Origin: Faecousia sp.
GTDB taxonomy: Bacteria; Bacillota; Clostridia; Oscillospirales; Oscillospiraceae
Assembly (NCBI GenBank): GCA_029257715.1
Contig: JARIAT010000030.1
Coordinates: forward strand, 1 to 33,326
Reading direction: 5' to 3'
Length of the DNA stretch: 33,326 bases
The position numbers and the translations under genes were made by a program. Below are positions 8,034 through 16,717 of this stretch, one piece after another (positions within the stretch are counted from its first letter, which is position 1; each line of letters begins with the position of its first letter). Below the pieces are notes generated by a model. That model saw nothing but the letters and a program-made list of their open reading frames with translations, had not been told where the DNA came from and searched no databases.

Positions 8034-8062
8034 ATTATAGTAATACTTTCCCTTCATTGCAA
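8034..8062 (-). promoter_or_regulatory. Predicted promoter of the ABC importer operon
   Basis: On the minus strand TTGCAA (8062-8057), a 17-base spacer and a perfect TATAAT (8039-8034). The expected start near 8027 gives a leader of about 140 bases. Confidence 0.75.
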
Positions 8063-8158
8063 GCAGGGAATTCAAAGGAATCACCAGAGCTTCTCCCCAT
8101 CTTGCGCCAGCAGAAATCAGCAAAATAACTAAAATATATAAAATTATTTGAAAAATAC

Positions 8159-8187
8159 TTGACAAATTGATTCAAAACTGTTATCTT
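8159..8187 (+). promoter_or_regulatory. Predicted promoter of tdh-kbl
   Basis: A consensus TTGACA (8159-8164), 17-base spacer and TATCTT (8182-8187). A second TTGACA at 8192-8197 has no good -10. The leader is about 58 bases and ends with GGAGGA five bases before the tdh ATG. Confidence 0.72.
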
Positions 8188-8251
8188 GTCCTTGACAAAA
8201 AGACATTTACGGACTTTGTTTCCGATTTTTGTATTTCACAGGAGGACAATT

Positions 8252-9301
8252 ATGAAACAGTACATGGACGCTATTGTCAAACCTGTTGCAGGCCCCGGCC
8301 TGGAGCTGCGTCAGGTTCCCGTTCCCACTCCCGGTCCCGGTGAGGTCCTGATTAAGGTTCACAAAACCGCAATCTGCGGCACCGACGTGCATATTTACAA
8401 CTGGGATCCTTGGGCTCGTGAGCATATTAAGGCTCCCATGACCATCGGTCATGAGTATGTCGGTGAGATTGCCGAGCTTGGTGCCGGTGTTACCAGCTTC
8501 AAGGTCGGTCAGCGTGTTTCCGGCGAGGGTCACATCACCTGCCATCACTGCCGCAACTGCCACAATGGCAACATCCAGTGGTGCAAGGATACCATGGGTG
8601 TCGGTGTTGACCGCGACGGTGCTTTCGCAGAGTACGTCTGCATCCCCGAAACCAATGTAATCACCATTGATGAGAGCTTGGACGAGGATATTGTTTCCTT
8701 CTTCGACGCATTCGGCAATGCTACCCATACCGCTTTGATGTTCCCCCTGATCGGTGAAGATGTTCTCATCACCGGTGCGGGTCCCATCGGCATTATCGCT
8801 GCCGGTATCTGCAAGTTCGCAGGGGCCCGCCGTGTTGTCATCACCGATCTTAACGACTACCGTCTGGAGCTTGCCAGAAAGATGGGTGTCGATGCAGCTG
8901 TCAATACTGCTCGTGAGGATCTCAATGAGGTCATGAAGCAGCAGGGTCTTATTGAAGGTTTCGATGTTGGTCTGGAAATGTCCGGCAACGGTGCTGCGCT
9001 GCAGCAGATGATCAACTCCATGCGCAACGGCGGCAAGATCTCCCTGCTGGGTATCAGCAATAAGCCGATCTCCATGGACATGAACACCATCATCACAAAG
9101 GGTCTGACCATGCAGGGCATTTACGGCCGTAAGATGGACAATTGGCATCAGATGAGCTATATGGTTCAGGGCGGCTTGGACCTGAGCCCCATTATCACGC
9201 ACCGTTTCCACTACACCGATTTTGAGAAGGGCTTTGAAGCCATGAACTCCGGCTGCTCCGGCAAGGTCGTTTTGGACTGGACAACCAAGAAAGAAGGTTA
9301 A
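8252..9301 (+). CDS. tdh: L-threonine 3-dehydrogenase, zinc-dependent (or close MDR sorbitol/threonine dehydrogenase)
   Basis: A 349-residue zinc-dependent medium-chain dehydrogenase that oxidises L-threonine to 2-amino-3-oxobutyrate with NAD+. Catalytic zinc ligands are C42 (ICGTDVH), H67 and E68 (GHEYVGE); structural zinc ligands are C97, C100, C103 and C111. The Rossmann motif is GAGPIG (175-180) and D199 at the end of the second strand fits NAD rather than NADP. The NWDPWA stretch after the first motif is typical of Tdh. The next gene is kbl, which uses the unstable product, so the Tdh assignment within the MDR family is strong. The start at 8252 is set by GGAGGA at 8241-8246; an earlier in-frame start at 8186 would overlap the promoter. 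Codons are strongly biased (AAG, CGT, GGT, CTG), suggesting high expression. Confidence 0.95.
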   Translation: MKQYMDAIVKPVAGPGLELRQVPVPTPGPGEVLIKVHKTAICGTDVHIYNWDPWAREHIKAPMTIGHEYVGEIAELGAGVTSFKVGQRVSGEGHITCHHCRNCHNGNIQWCKDTMGVGVDRDGAFAEYVCIPETNVITIDESLDEDIVSFFDAFGNATHTALMFPLIGEDVLITGAGPIGIIAAGICKFAGARRVVITDLNDYRLELARKMGVDAAVNTAREDLNEVMKQQGLIEGFDVGLEMSGNGAALQQMINSMRNGGKISLLGISNKPISMDMNTIITKGLTMQGIYGRKMDNWHQMSYMVQGGLDLSPIITHRFHYTDFEKGFEAMNSGCSGKVVLDWTTKKEG

Positions 9302-9307
9302 TTCACC

Positions 9308-10495
9308 ATGAAAACTGCATTAACTGCTATCTGTAACGAGCTTGATGCCATCCGGGAAGCCGGCACTTGGCGTGAAGAGCGCATTATCACCACCCCTCAG
9401 CGTTCCCGTATCGACACCACCGCCCGCGACGGTGTTGTCAACATGTGCGCAAATAACTACCTTGGTCTTTCCAATCGTCAGGAACTGATTGATGCTGCCA
9501 AAAACAGCTATGATAAGTGGGGCTTCGGTCTTTCCTCCGTTCGCTTTATCTGCGGTACACAGCAGATTCACAAGGATCTGGAAGCTAAGATTTCCAAGTT
9601 CTGCGGTATGGATGATGCGATCCTCTATTCCTCCTGCTTTGATGCCAACGGCGGCCTGTTTGAGACCCTGCTCGGACCGGAGGATGCTGTTATCTCTGAT
9701 GAACTCAACCACGCTTCCATCATTGACGGCGTTCGTCTTTGCAAGGCAAAGCGTTTCCGTTACAAGAATAATAACATGGAAGATCTGCGCCGCTGCCTGA
9801 CTGAGGCCAGAGAAGCCGGCTGCAAGAAAATTCTGATTGCTACCGACGGTGTCTTCTCTATGGACGGATATATCGCCGATCTGAAATCCATCTGCGATCT
9901 TGCTGATGAGTTCGACGCACTCGTAATGGTAGATGACAGCCACTCCGTCGGCTTCATGGGTGCGCATGGCCGCGGTACTGCTGAGTTCTGCGGTGTCATG
10001 GGTCGTGTTGATATTATCACCGGCACATTCGGCAAGGCTCTCGGCGGTGCTTCCGGCGGTTACACGGCTGCTCGTCAGTGCATCGTTGATCTGCTGCGTC
10101 AGCGCAGCCGCCCCTACCTGTTCTCCAACACCGTTGCTCCCGCCATCTGTGCAGCTACCATCCAGACTTTGGATATGCTGGAAGCTTCTACCGAGCTGAG
10201 AGACCGCGTTCATGAAAATGCCCGCTACTTCCGTGCAGGTATGGAGAAGCTCGGCTTTGACCTTCTGCCCGGTGAGCATCCCATTGTGCCCGTCATGCTG
10301 TATGATCCCAAGGTAGCCCATGAATTTGCGGCACGTATGCTGGAGAAGGGCGTCTACGTGGTTGCATTCTGCTACCCCGTTGTTCCCAAGGGAAAGGATC
10401 GTATCCGCACCCAGATTTCCGCCGGCCACACCAAGGAAGATCTTGATTTCGCAATCAAGTGTTTCGGTGAAGTCAAGCAGGAAATGGGCCTGTAA
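9308..10495 (+). CDS. kbl: Glycine C-acetyltransferase (2-amino-3-ketobutyrate CoA ligase)
   Basis: A 395-residue PLP enzyme of the alpha-oxoamine synthase family. It cleaves 2-amino-3-oxobutyrate with CoA to glycine and acetyl-CoA, completing threonine degradation begun by Tdh. The PLP lysine is K243 in [13 protein letters not shown]; the DDSHSVGF motif (209-216) holds D209/D210 and H212, and [11 protein letters not shown] holds the cofactor-stacking H135. NYLGLS near residue 50 and the C-terminal RTQISAGHT are also family hallmarks. It follows tdh by six bases, with AGAAGG at the end of tdh as its ribosome site. Related family members (BioF, ALAS) are less likely because of the tdh neighbour. 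It shares the high-expression codon bias of tdh. Confidence 0.96.
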   Translation: MKTALTAICNELDAIREAGTWREERIITTPQRSRIDTTARDGVVNMCANNYLGLSNRQELIDAAKNSYDKWGFGLSSVRFICGTQQIHKDLEAKISKFCGMDDAILYSSCFDANGGLFETLLGPEDAVISDELNHASIIDGVRLCKAKRFRYKNNNMEDLRRCLTEAREAGCKKILIATDGVFSMDGYIADLKSICDLADEFDALVMVDDSHSVGFMGAHGRGTAEFCGVMGRVDIITGTFGKALGGASGGYTAARQCIVDLLRQRSRPYLFSNTVAPAICAATIQTLDMLEASTELRDRVHENARYFRAGMEKLGFDLLPGEHPIVPVMLYDPKVAHEFAARMLEKGVYVVAFCYPVVPKGKDRIRTQISAGHTKEDLDFAIKCFGEVKQEMGL

Positions 10496-10512
10496 TTATC
10501 ACATAATAATGC

Positions 10513-10548
10513 GCATCCCCTCCGAAAAATCGGAGGGGATGCTTTTTA
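10513..10548 (+). terminator. Rho-independent terminator after kbl
   Basis: A 12 bp perfect stem, GCATCCCCTCCG and its complement, loop AAAAAT, then TTTTTATATTTT. It ends the tdh-kbl transcript. Confidence 0.93.
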
Positions 10549-10658
10549 TATTTTGATGAGTTGTTTTAAATATATCAAGAGAAGCTTTCGCAATTTCTCA
10601 GTAGATGTTCCTGCAAAATCTTGCATCTCCTAAAGGCATCATCTCAGCGTTTTCCTTT

Positions 10659-11372
10659 TCAACCGGCCTTCGGGAGTTCTTCCTCTTCCTCAAACGACTC
10701 CTGCTGTTGTTTGCAAATTCTTCGGTAATACCACACTCCTGCTCCGCTGATAAGAAGCGTCACTGCAAAAACAACTGCTGCCAGTGTGTAGTTAGCTTTT
10801 CCTGCCGCTCCACCGGAGATGGTTGAACCTACCACTGAGGGAATCCGCGCAACTGTCACAATCAAAAGCCACTGTTTCAGGGTCAGTTGCGTCAAGCCTG
10901 CAAAATAACTGAGGAAATCTTTGGGTGTTCCCGGAATCATCATCAGCACAAAAGCGATTACTTTCGTTTTCTGTGGATTCTTCAGAAATGCCATCTGCTT
11001 AATTTTATCACCGGGAAAATACACTTCAACCAGTTTTACACCAAAACGCCGTACCAGTAAAAACACAAGTGCGCTTCCGATAACAATTCCGATAAGCGTC
11101 AGGATTGTCCCTTCCACCGCTCCGAAGGCATAGCCTCCCATCAGCTCCAACGGCTCCCCCGGAATCATTGCCACAACCACCTGAAGTGCGACCATCGCTA
11201 CAAAGAATACTTTCCCCCACATTCCATGGCTGTCCACCCATTCCCGAAACAATTCCGGCTGATCAGCCAAAGCAATCAAGGGTTTTCCCACAAACCAGCC
11301 TACCACAGCGCAGAACAGCAAAAAAACTACACAAGCTGCAAGCCATACAGCTTTGCGATGTCGGTCGTTCAC
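10659..11372 (-). CDS. TVP38/TMEM64 family membrane protein (DedA-related SNARE-associated/VTT domain)
   Basis: A 237-residue membrane protein with about five to six hydrophobic segments. The VTT-domain core is clear: PGEPLELMGGYAFGAVEG, then TLIGIVIGSALVFLLVRRFG, and the later MIPGTPKDFLSYFAGLTQL and ARIPSVVGSTISGGAAG. The PGTPKD and R-x-P motifs are shared with DedA/TMEM41B proteins, some of which are thought to move lipids such as undecaprenyl phosphate or phospholipids across the membrane. The substrate of this protein is unknown. The start codon is GTG, backed by an unusually long Shine-Dalgarno match (see the separate entry). It reads away from the kbl terminator as a single gene. Confidence 0.92.
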   Translation of the reverse strand: MNDRHRKAVWLAACVVFLLFCAVVGWFVGKPLIALADQPELFREWVDSHGMWGKVFFVAMVALQVVVAMIPGEPLELMGGYAFGAVEGTILTLIGIVIGSALVFLLVRRFGVKLVEVYFPGDKIKQMAFLKNPQKTKVIAFVLMMIPGTPKDFLSYFAGLTQLTLKQWLLIVTVARIPSVVGSTISGGAAGKANYTLAAVVFAVTLLISGAGVWYYRRICKQQQESFEEEEELPKAG

Positions 11373-11373
11373 G

Positions 11374-11386
11374 GGATCACCTCCTT
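11374..11386 (-). promoter_or_regulatory. Thirteen-base Shine-Dalgarno sequence
   Basis: Read on the minus strand this is AAGGAGGTGATCC, fully complementary to the 3' tail of Firmicutes 16S rRNA, with its AAGGAGG seven bases before the GTG start at 11372. It fixes the start of the TVP38 family gene despite the rare start codon. Confidence 0.85.
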
Positions 11387-11416
11387 CTTAGATTCACCTT
11401 TTAATCGTGAAAACAT

Positions 11417-11425
11417 CATACCACA
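11417..11425 (-). promoter_or_regulatory. Possible extended -10 promoter of the TVP38 family gene
   Basis: On the minus strand TGGTATGAT matches an extended -10 (TGnTATAAT with one mismatch) about 45 bases before the start codon. No good -35 is present, as is allowed for extended -10 promoters. Confidence 0.4.
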
Positions 11426-11460
11426 TTTTCCTACAAATAATTCTTAATTTTTTCTAAAAT

Positions 11461-11488
11461 ATCCGGGGTGCCGTCTGACACCCCGGAT
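11461..11488 (-). terminator. Hairpin after the uridine phosphorylase gene
   Basis: A 10 bp stem, ATCCGGGGTG pairing with CACCCCGGAT, with an 8-base loop, five bases past the stop codon. The minus-strand tail (ATTTTAGAAAAAATT) is only a modest T tract. Confidence 0.65.
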
Positions 11489-11493
11489 CAATG

Positions 11494-12267
11494 CTATCTT
11501 CTCTTTGCCTGATCTTTTGCGATAAGCTTTTTCATTGCCTCAAATCCGACACGAATGGCACCCGATGTGTCTTCGGTCATGGGCATCGCAAGTCCAGCTT
11601 TTTCCCGTTCCTGATTCCAGATAACATGGAAGCAGCTGCCGATACGCACCCCCAGTGCGGATGCCACAACGAATAGGGCCGCCGATTCCATTTCGCTGGC
11701 CTTTACACCGAGGCGCTTCCAGCTCTCCCACTTCTGAAGCAGATCATAGGATACAGGGCTTTTCTCCGGGCTGTGCTGGCCGTAGAAAGAATCTTTGCAC
11801 TGTACGACACCCGTATGAGTATCATAGCCCAAAGCCTCGCTGGCTTCCTTCAGCGCAGAGGCAATCTCAAAATCCGCAACCGCAGGGAATTCGATGGGCG
11901 CATATTCCAGACTGGTATGTTCAAAACGAATCGCCCCCGTAGCAACGACAACATCTCCCGGCTTCACCGCCAGATCAATGCCGCCGCAGGTACCGACGCG
12001 AATAAAGGTATCTGCACCGATTGCCGCCAGTTCTTCCATCGCAATGGCTGCTGAAGGTCCCCCAATTCCCGTAGAGCAAACTGAAACCTTCTCCCCCATC
12101 AACTCGCCGGTATAAATATTATACTCACGATTCATCCCAATATGCCGGGGATTATCAAAATGAGCGGCAATGGCCTCACAGCGGCCGGGATCTCCGGGCA
12201 AAAACACATATCGACCAACATCGCCTTCTTTGCAGCGAATGTGAAACTGCATTCCGATATCTTGCAT
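11494..12267 (-). CDS. udp: Uridine phosphorylase (PNP/UDP family nucleoside phosphorylase)
   Basis: A 257-residue enzyme of the NP-I family, which splits nucleosides with phosphate to base and ribose 1-phosphate. It follows E. coli Udp closely in several blocks: [46 protein letters not shown] and [10 protein letters not shown]. These favour uridine phosphorylase over DeoD-type purine phosphorylase. The substrate loop reads [11 protein letters not shown], the form I know from Firmicutes enzymes annotated as uridine phosphorylase; it differs from the E. coli loop, so the base preference is not certain. The ATG at 12267 has AAAGGA nine bases upstream; an in-frame ATG five codons later is possible. 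It has its own promoter and probably works in pyrimidine nucleoside salvage. Confidence 0.85.
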   Translation of the reverse strand: MQDIGMQFHIRCKEGDVGRYVFLPGDPGRCEAIAAHFDNPRHIGMNREYNIYTGELMGEKVSVCSTGIGGPSAAIAMEELAAIGADTFIRVGTCGGIDLAVKPGDVVVATGAIRFEHTSLEYAPIEFPAVADFEIASALKEASEALGYDTHTGVVQCKDSFYGQHSPEKSPVSYDLLQKWESWKRLGVKASEMESAALFVVASALGVRIGSCFHVIWNQEREKAGLAMPMTEDTSGAIRVGFEAMKKLIAKDQAKRR

Positions 12268-12301
12268 ATAGCTTCATCCTTTCGACAAAATAGATAAGTT
12301 C

Positions 12302-12330
12302 AGTATAGCACATGGGTTGTATTTTAGCAA
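12302..12330 (-). promoter_or_regulatory. Predicted promoter of udp
   Basis: On the minus strand TTGCTA (12330-12325), a 17-base spacer ending in TGC, and TATACT (12307-12302), giving an extended -10. It lies 35 to 63 bases upstream of the udp start and just past the polC stop, so udp need not rely on the polC transcript. Confidence 0.7.
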
Positions 12331-12344
12331 TCTTTTCCTTTTAA

Positions 12345-15300
12345 TCAAAACAAGCTGACCTGACTGGTATCAGGAAGATTTCCAAATGCCCCCGCATCTT
12401 TCAGCATCTGAATGTGTGTCTTGGACACTTTCGGGCATGCCGCCTGCACTTCTTCGATAGAAATAAAGGTTTTTCCTTCTCTGCCATTCATCAGATCCCA
12501 TGCAGCATTTTCACCAAGGCCTCCGATTGCAACAAACGGAGGAAGAATCTTACCATCCTCGATGAGAAACTTAATTGCATGACTCTTGTATAGATCAATC
12601 GGTGCAAACTCAAAACCACGGAGATAGAACTCATAGACAACCTCAAGGGTGGTCAGCAGATCTTCGTCCTTATTGGAAGCATCCTCATCCTCGTCTATTG
12701 CCTTGATATTCGCTTTTGCTGCTTCAAGACCACCTGTCATAAGAGCCGCATCAAATCCGCCCTTCTGGCTGCGGCGGTAAAAATAAGCTGCGTAGAATGC
12801 CAGTGGATGATATACCTTAAACCAAGCAATTCGGAATGCCATCATAACATATGCCACAGCGTGAGCCTTCGGGAAGAGGTATTTTACCTTTTTACAGGAA
12901 CCGATATACCAATCCGGTACACCGGCCTGAATCATTTCTTCCTCTGCACCTTCCGGCAGTCCTCTGCCCTTTCGGACAGACTCCATGATTTTAAAGGAGC
13001 GCTTCTCAGGCATACCACAGGAGATCAGATAAAGCATGATATCATCTCGACAGCCGATTGTGGAGTCCACCGTGGCGGTCTTAGAAGTAATCAAATCCCG
13101 TGCATTTCCCAGCCAAACGTCTGTACCGTGGGTATAGCCGGAGATTCGCACAAGAAAGTCAAATTTCTCAGGCATGGTGTCCAGAAGAACCCCTCGCGTA
13201 AAGCGCGTATTGAATTCAGGAACGCCAACCGCACCCGTCGGCCCAAGGATCTTGTCGTCTTCATACCCGAGGACCTTACTGGAGGTAAAAATAGACATTG
13301 TTTTCTTATCGTCAAGGGGAATGGTCTTGGCGTCCACGCCCGTCATATCCTCCATCATACGGATCATTGTCGGATCATCATGTCCCAGCATATCCAGTTT
13401 CAGAAGATTTTCCTCCATGGAGTGGTATTCAAAATGCGTGGTAATCTGATCGGAATTCGGATCATCCGCCGGATGCTGAACCGGGCAGAAATCCCAGATC
13501 TCGTTTTCCTGGGGAATAACAACCAGGCCGCCGGGATGCTGTCCTGTTGTGCGCCGGACTCCGACACATCCTGCCGCCAGACGATTCTCTTCTGCACGGG
13601 ACTCCTTGCGGCCACGTTCCGAGAGATATTTTTTGACATAACCGTAGGCGGTTTTCTCTGCTACCGTACCAACGGTTCCTGCACGGAAGACGTGGGACTT
13701 TCCGAACATCTCTATGCAGTACGCATGGGCCCTTGCCTGATATTCGCCTGAGAAATTCAGGTCAATGTCAGGCACCTTATCGCCGCCAAACCCAAGGAAT
13801 GTCTCAAACGGAATATTAAACCCATCTTTCTCCAGCTGTGTTCCGCAAATGGGGCACACCGCATCCGGCAAGTCTGCGCCGCAATTATACTCCTTCGGCA
13901 CATCCAGAATTGTATGCTTGCACTCCGGATTGGGACAGCGATAGTGAGGCGCAAAAGAGTTAACCTCTGTAATGCCCGAGAGAAATGCCACAATCGACGA
14001 TCCGACAGAGCCACGAGAACCAACCAGATAGCCATGCTCCAGAGAATTCTGAACCAGTTTCTGGGCGGACATATAAATCACATCATAGTGGCAGCTGATG
14101 ATATCATGCAGTTCTGTTTCAACACGCTTGGTAAAAACCTCCGGCGGATTTTCCCCATACAACCGATGGAATTTCCCGTAAACCAAGCGTTTCAGATCCT
14201 CCACCGAGTTTTCAATTTTCGGTGCAAACAGGTTGTGCGGCACCGGACGCAGTGTCTCGCATTGGTCTGCGATATCATTTGTATTCTTGACAACGATTTC
14301 GTATGCCTTTTCTGCCCCCAAATAAGAAAACTCTCGCAGCATATCGTCTGTTGTTCGGAAATAGAGGGGATTGGGTGCATCGCAGTCGTCAAATCCTTTG
14401 GTTGCAAGCAGAATATGACGGAAAATCTCATCCTCAGGATTTAGAAAATGGACATCTCCGGTCGCCACCACAGGTTTCCCCAGACGCTCGCCCAGAGCTA
14501 CCACCGTCCGATTGAAATTCCGCAGCTCCTCTTCATCATGAACCAGTCCTTTGCGAAGCATAAAGGCATTATTGGCCAGAGGCTGCACTTCAAGAAAATC
14601 GTAAAATGAAGCAATACGCAGCAGTTCATCCTCGCTCTTATGGTCTATTACCGCTTGGAACAGTTCGCCCGCTTCACAGGCCGATCCGATGATTAACCCT
14701 TCCCGCATTGCCATCAATTCCGATTTTGGAATTCTTGGTACACGCTTGAAATACTCCAGATTGGACAGGGAGATGAGATGATAGAGATTCCGAAGTCCAA
14801 CCTGATTTTTAGCAAAAATGATAATATGGCGCGCGTGACGATCTCCGATCCTATTTTTAGAACGAAGTTTTGGCATCTCCGGATTGATCTGCTGCACACG
14901 GCTGACCCCAAGTTCTTCCAGACGGGAAATCAATCGGTCAAAAATCAATCCACAGGTCATTGCGTCGTCGGCTGCTCTGTGATGATTGAATTCCGGCAGA
15001 CTCAGCGCATCCGCCACAATATTCAGTTTGAATTTATTGAGATTTGGAAGGAGATTCTGAGATAGAATCAGAGTATCAATCGAGGTCGGAGCAAACGGGA
15101 GATTCTGCCGCTTTGCCGCTTCCCGAATAAATCCGGTATCAAAATCCGCATTATGCGCAATCAGAGGACGTTCTCCGACAAATTCAAGGAATCGGGGCAG
15201 AACCTCTTCTATTTTCGGCGCTCCCACCAGCATTTCATCGGTAATACCCGTCAGATCAATAATTTTCCGCTCCAGCTTACGGCAGGGATCGACAAAGGTT

Positions 15301-16646
15301 TGGAAGCGATCGACTTCCTTCCCCTGCTTGAGGACAACAGCACCAATCTCGATAATCGTATCGTCTCTCGAAGACAGTCCGGTTGTCTCCAAGTCGAATG
15401 CCACAAACTCCTCGTCAAAATCAAAATCACGATTCCCGTGAACAACGATCCGATCGTCAACATCATTCACGTAATATCCTTCTACACCGTATAGGATCTT
15501 GATATTCTGATCGGTTCCGGCTACTTTTGCTTTGGAGGCGGCCTTCATTGCGTCTGGGAACGACTGCACGCAGCCATGGTCGGTAATTGCAATCGCCCGA
15601 TGTCCCCATGCTGCGGCCTGTTTTACCACCGCAGCCGTCGGCGTCAGCGCATCCATATTACTCATCGTCGTATGAAGGTGCAGCTCCACACGTTTTCCAT
15701 CCGGAGCCGTATCCATTCGCTTGGGCAGCGTTCCCAACATAATTGCATTGGGCCGCAGAACAAGCTCATCATCGTACTTGTTAATTGCCAAACGCCCTGT
15801 AACCTTCAATACGCTTCCCACCTGAATCGCATCAATCAGAGGCTTTGCCACCCGGTTATCCATAAACTGGTTAATGCGGATCGATCCTGTATAATCAGTC
15901 ATATCAAAGGTAATCACCCAAGCATTGCTCTTTTTGATTTCTTTGTGATCGACTGCAAATACACGGCCCTCTACCGTTGCCACACCTTTTTCAAGGGAGA
16001 CGTCCTTCATGGGCATAACTGGGAATTTAAACGGTTTTCCGTAGATGGTATCACTGGAGACAGACGCTGCCTGTGTTTTCTTCTCCGGCTCACGGGCCGC
16101 TCCCATCGGATTTTTGCTGATCATCTCTGTCCGCATCGCTTCCATGGCGTCAAACAGTTCCTGCCCCTGAAGATCCTGATGTGATTCAATTGTTATATCA
16201 ATTTCTTCTCCACAGATATGTTTCAGTCTTCGGCATACATTCGCCCGACACTCTTCAATTGTCTGCTTACCATTAGCCCGCAAATCAATGTGCAGTTCCG
16301 TTCCGTTCCAAGTATATTTACAGCCGGCGAGAACCCCCTTTGCCATGGAATTTTCGTCCACAAAAATCTGTGTCAGCTCATCTGACTCCATCTTCTGAAG
16401 CTGTTTTAGCGGATAGTGGAGATTCAGGTGCAGTTCATTCAGTCCATAAAGAAATGTAATCCTATCGCTGATTGCTTTCCACTGATGGTCGCTTATATAC
16501 GCGCCGCAGTCCACCTCAACACCGATGATCCCCTTCCCTGGATCAAGCTCCGCATGGCGCACAATCACCTTCTCCAATAAAATCCTATCATTCGGCTGTG
16601 GCTGATAACGGGCGAATACATCCAAAAATGTAATTTGCTTCTCCAT
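12345..16646 (-). CDS. polC: DNA polymerase III alpha subunit, PolC type
   Basis: The 1433-residue replicative polymerase of low-GC Gram-positives, full length for the family. Order of parts: N-terminal region to about 200; OB domain about 205-305 (VEGRVFAVDHKEI, VLKVTGRLAINKYDDE); PHP domain starting at HLHTTMSNMDALTP near 322; a DEDD proofreading exonuclease inserted in PHP at about 415-580 (AFDLETTGLSSRDDTIIEIG, IAHNADFDTGF, NHHRAADDAMT); rest of PHP; a four-cysteine zinc module (CPNPEC and CPICG); the polymerase palm with PDIDLNFSGEYQ near 958; and the C-terminal domain. The protein ends in SQVSLF, a QxSLF-type sliding-clamp binding motif. It is the last gene of the pyrH-to-polC run, in the same place as in Bacillus; proS, between rasP and polC there, is replaced by ispG here. 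An AGAGG site lies four bases before the ATG. Confidence 0.99.
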   Translation of the reverse strand: MEKQITFLDVFARYQPQPNDRILLEKVIVRHAELDPGKGIIGVEVDCGAYISDHQWKAISDRITFLYGLNELHLNLHYPLKQLQKMESDELTQIFVDENSMAKGVLAGCKYTWNGTELHIDLRANGKQTIEECRANVCRRLKHICGEEIDITIESHQDLQGQELFDAMEAMRTEMISKNPMGAAREPEKKTQAASVSSDTIYGKPFKFPVMPMKDVSLEKGVATVEGRVFAVDHKEIKKSNAWVITFDMTDYTGSIRINQFMDNRVAKPLIDAIQVGSVLKVTGRLAINKYDDELVLRPNAIMLGTLPKRMDTAPDGKRVELHLHTTMSNMDALTPTAAVVKQAAAWGHRAIAITDHGCVQSFPDAMKAASKAKVAGTDQNIKILYGVEGYYVNDVDDRIVVHGNRDFDFDEEFVAFDLETTGLSSRDDTIIEIGAVVLKQGKEVDRFQTFVDPCRKLERKIIDLTGITDEMLVGAPKIEEVLPRFLEFVGERPLIAHNADFDTGFIREAAKRQNLPFAPTSIDTLILSQNLLPNLNKFKLNIVADALSLPEFNHHRAADDAMTCGLIFDRLISRLEELGVSRVQQINPEMPKLRSKNRIGDRHARHIIIFAKNQVGLRNLYHLISLSNLEYFKRVPRIPKSELMAMREGLIIGSACEAGELFQAVIDHKSEDELLRIASFYDFLEVQPLANNAFMLRKGLVHDEEELRNFNRTVVALGERLGKPVVATGDVHFLNPEDEIFRHILLATKGFDDCDAPNPLYFRTTDDMLREFSYLGAEKAYEIVVKNTNDIADQCETLRPVPHNLFAPKIENSVEDLKRLVYGKFHRLYGENPPEVFTKRVETELHDIISCHYDVIYMSAQKLVQNSLEHGYLVGSRGSVGSSIVAFLSGITEVNSFAPHYRCPNPECKHTILDVPKEYNCGADLPDAVCPICGTQLEKDGFNIPFETFLGFGGDKVPDIDLNFSGEYQARAHAYCIEMFGKSHVFRAGTVGTVAEKTAYGYVKKYLSERGRKESRAEENRLAAGCVGVRRTTGQHPGGLVVIPQENEIWDFCPVQHPADDPNSDQITTHFEYHSMEENLLKLDMLGHDDPTMIRMMEDMTGVDAKTIPLDDKKTMSIFTSSKVLGYEDDKILGPTGAVGVPEFNTRFTRGVLLDTMPEKFDFLVRISGYTHGTDVWLGNARDLITSKTATVDSTIGCRDDIMLYLISCGMPEKRSFKIMESVRKGRGLPEGAEEEMIQAGVPDWYIGSCKKVKYLFPKAHAVAYVMMAFRIAWFKVYHPLAFYAAYFYRRSQKGGFDAALMTGGLEAAKANIKAIDEDEDASNKDEDLLTTLEVVYEFYLRGFEFAPIDLYKSHAIKFLIEDGKILPPFVAIGGLGENAAWDLMNGREGKTFISIEEVQAACPKVSKTHIQMLKDAGAFGNLPDTSQVSLF

Positions 16647-16662
16647 AATACCTCTTTCTGTG

Positions 16663-16702
16663 AAAAAAGTCTCTCATACGACTGCGCCGCATGAGAGACT
16701 TT
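16663..16702 (-). terminator. Terminator between ispG and polC
   Basis: On the minus strand a 12 bp stem (AAAGTCTCTCAT and its complement) with a loop of about 13 bases that can add two more pairs is followed by TTTTTTC. It ends 16 bases after the ispG stop and directly before the polC ribosome site. No other promoter for polC is evident, so partial read-through is likely. Confidence 0.82.
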
Positions 16703-16717
16703 GCATGTAACAGCTGA

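Larger units (their letters stand above)
7889..8251. other. Divergent control region between the ABC importer and tdh
   Basis: This 363-base stretch has no gene. It holds the leader of the importer operon with an 8 bp inverted repeat (7940-7963), an imperfect palindrome just past the importer start site (about 8001-8024), the importer promoter (8034-8062), then an AT-rich stretch and the tdh promoter (8159-8187). Confidence 0.75.

Noticed and set aside
8207-9211. Long minus-strand open frame (334 codons) opposite tdh
   Set aside because: It is a shadow of the strong codon bias of tdh; no family motifs and no ribosome site.
9320-10429. Long minus-strand open frame (369 codons) opposite kbl
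   Set aside because: Same codon-bias effect; the sense protein has all catalytic residues.
11374-11386. Plus-strand sequence identical to the 3' tail of 16S rRNA
   Set aside because: Only 13 bases; it is the complement of a Shine-Dalgarno site, not part of an rRNA gene.
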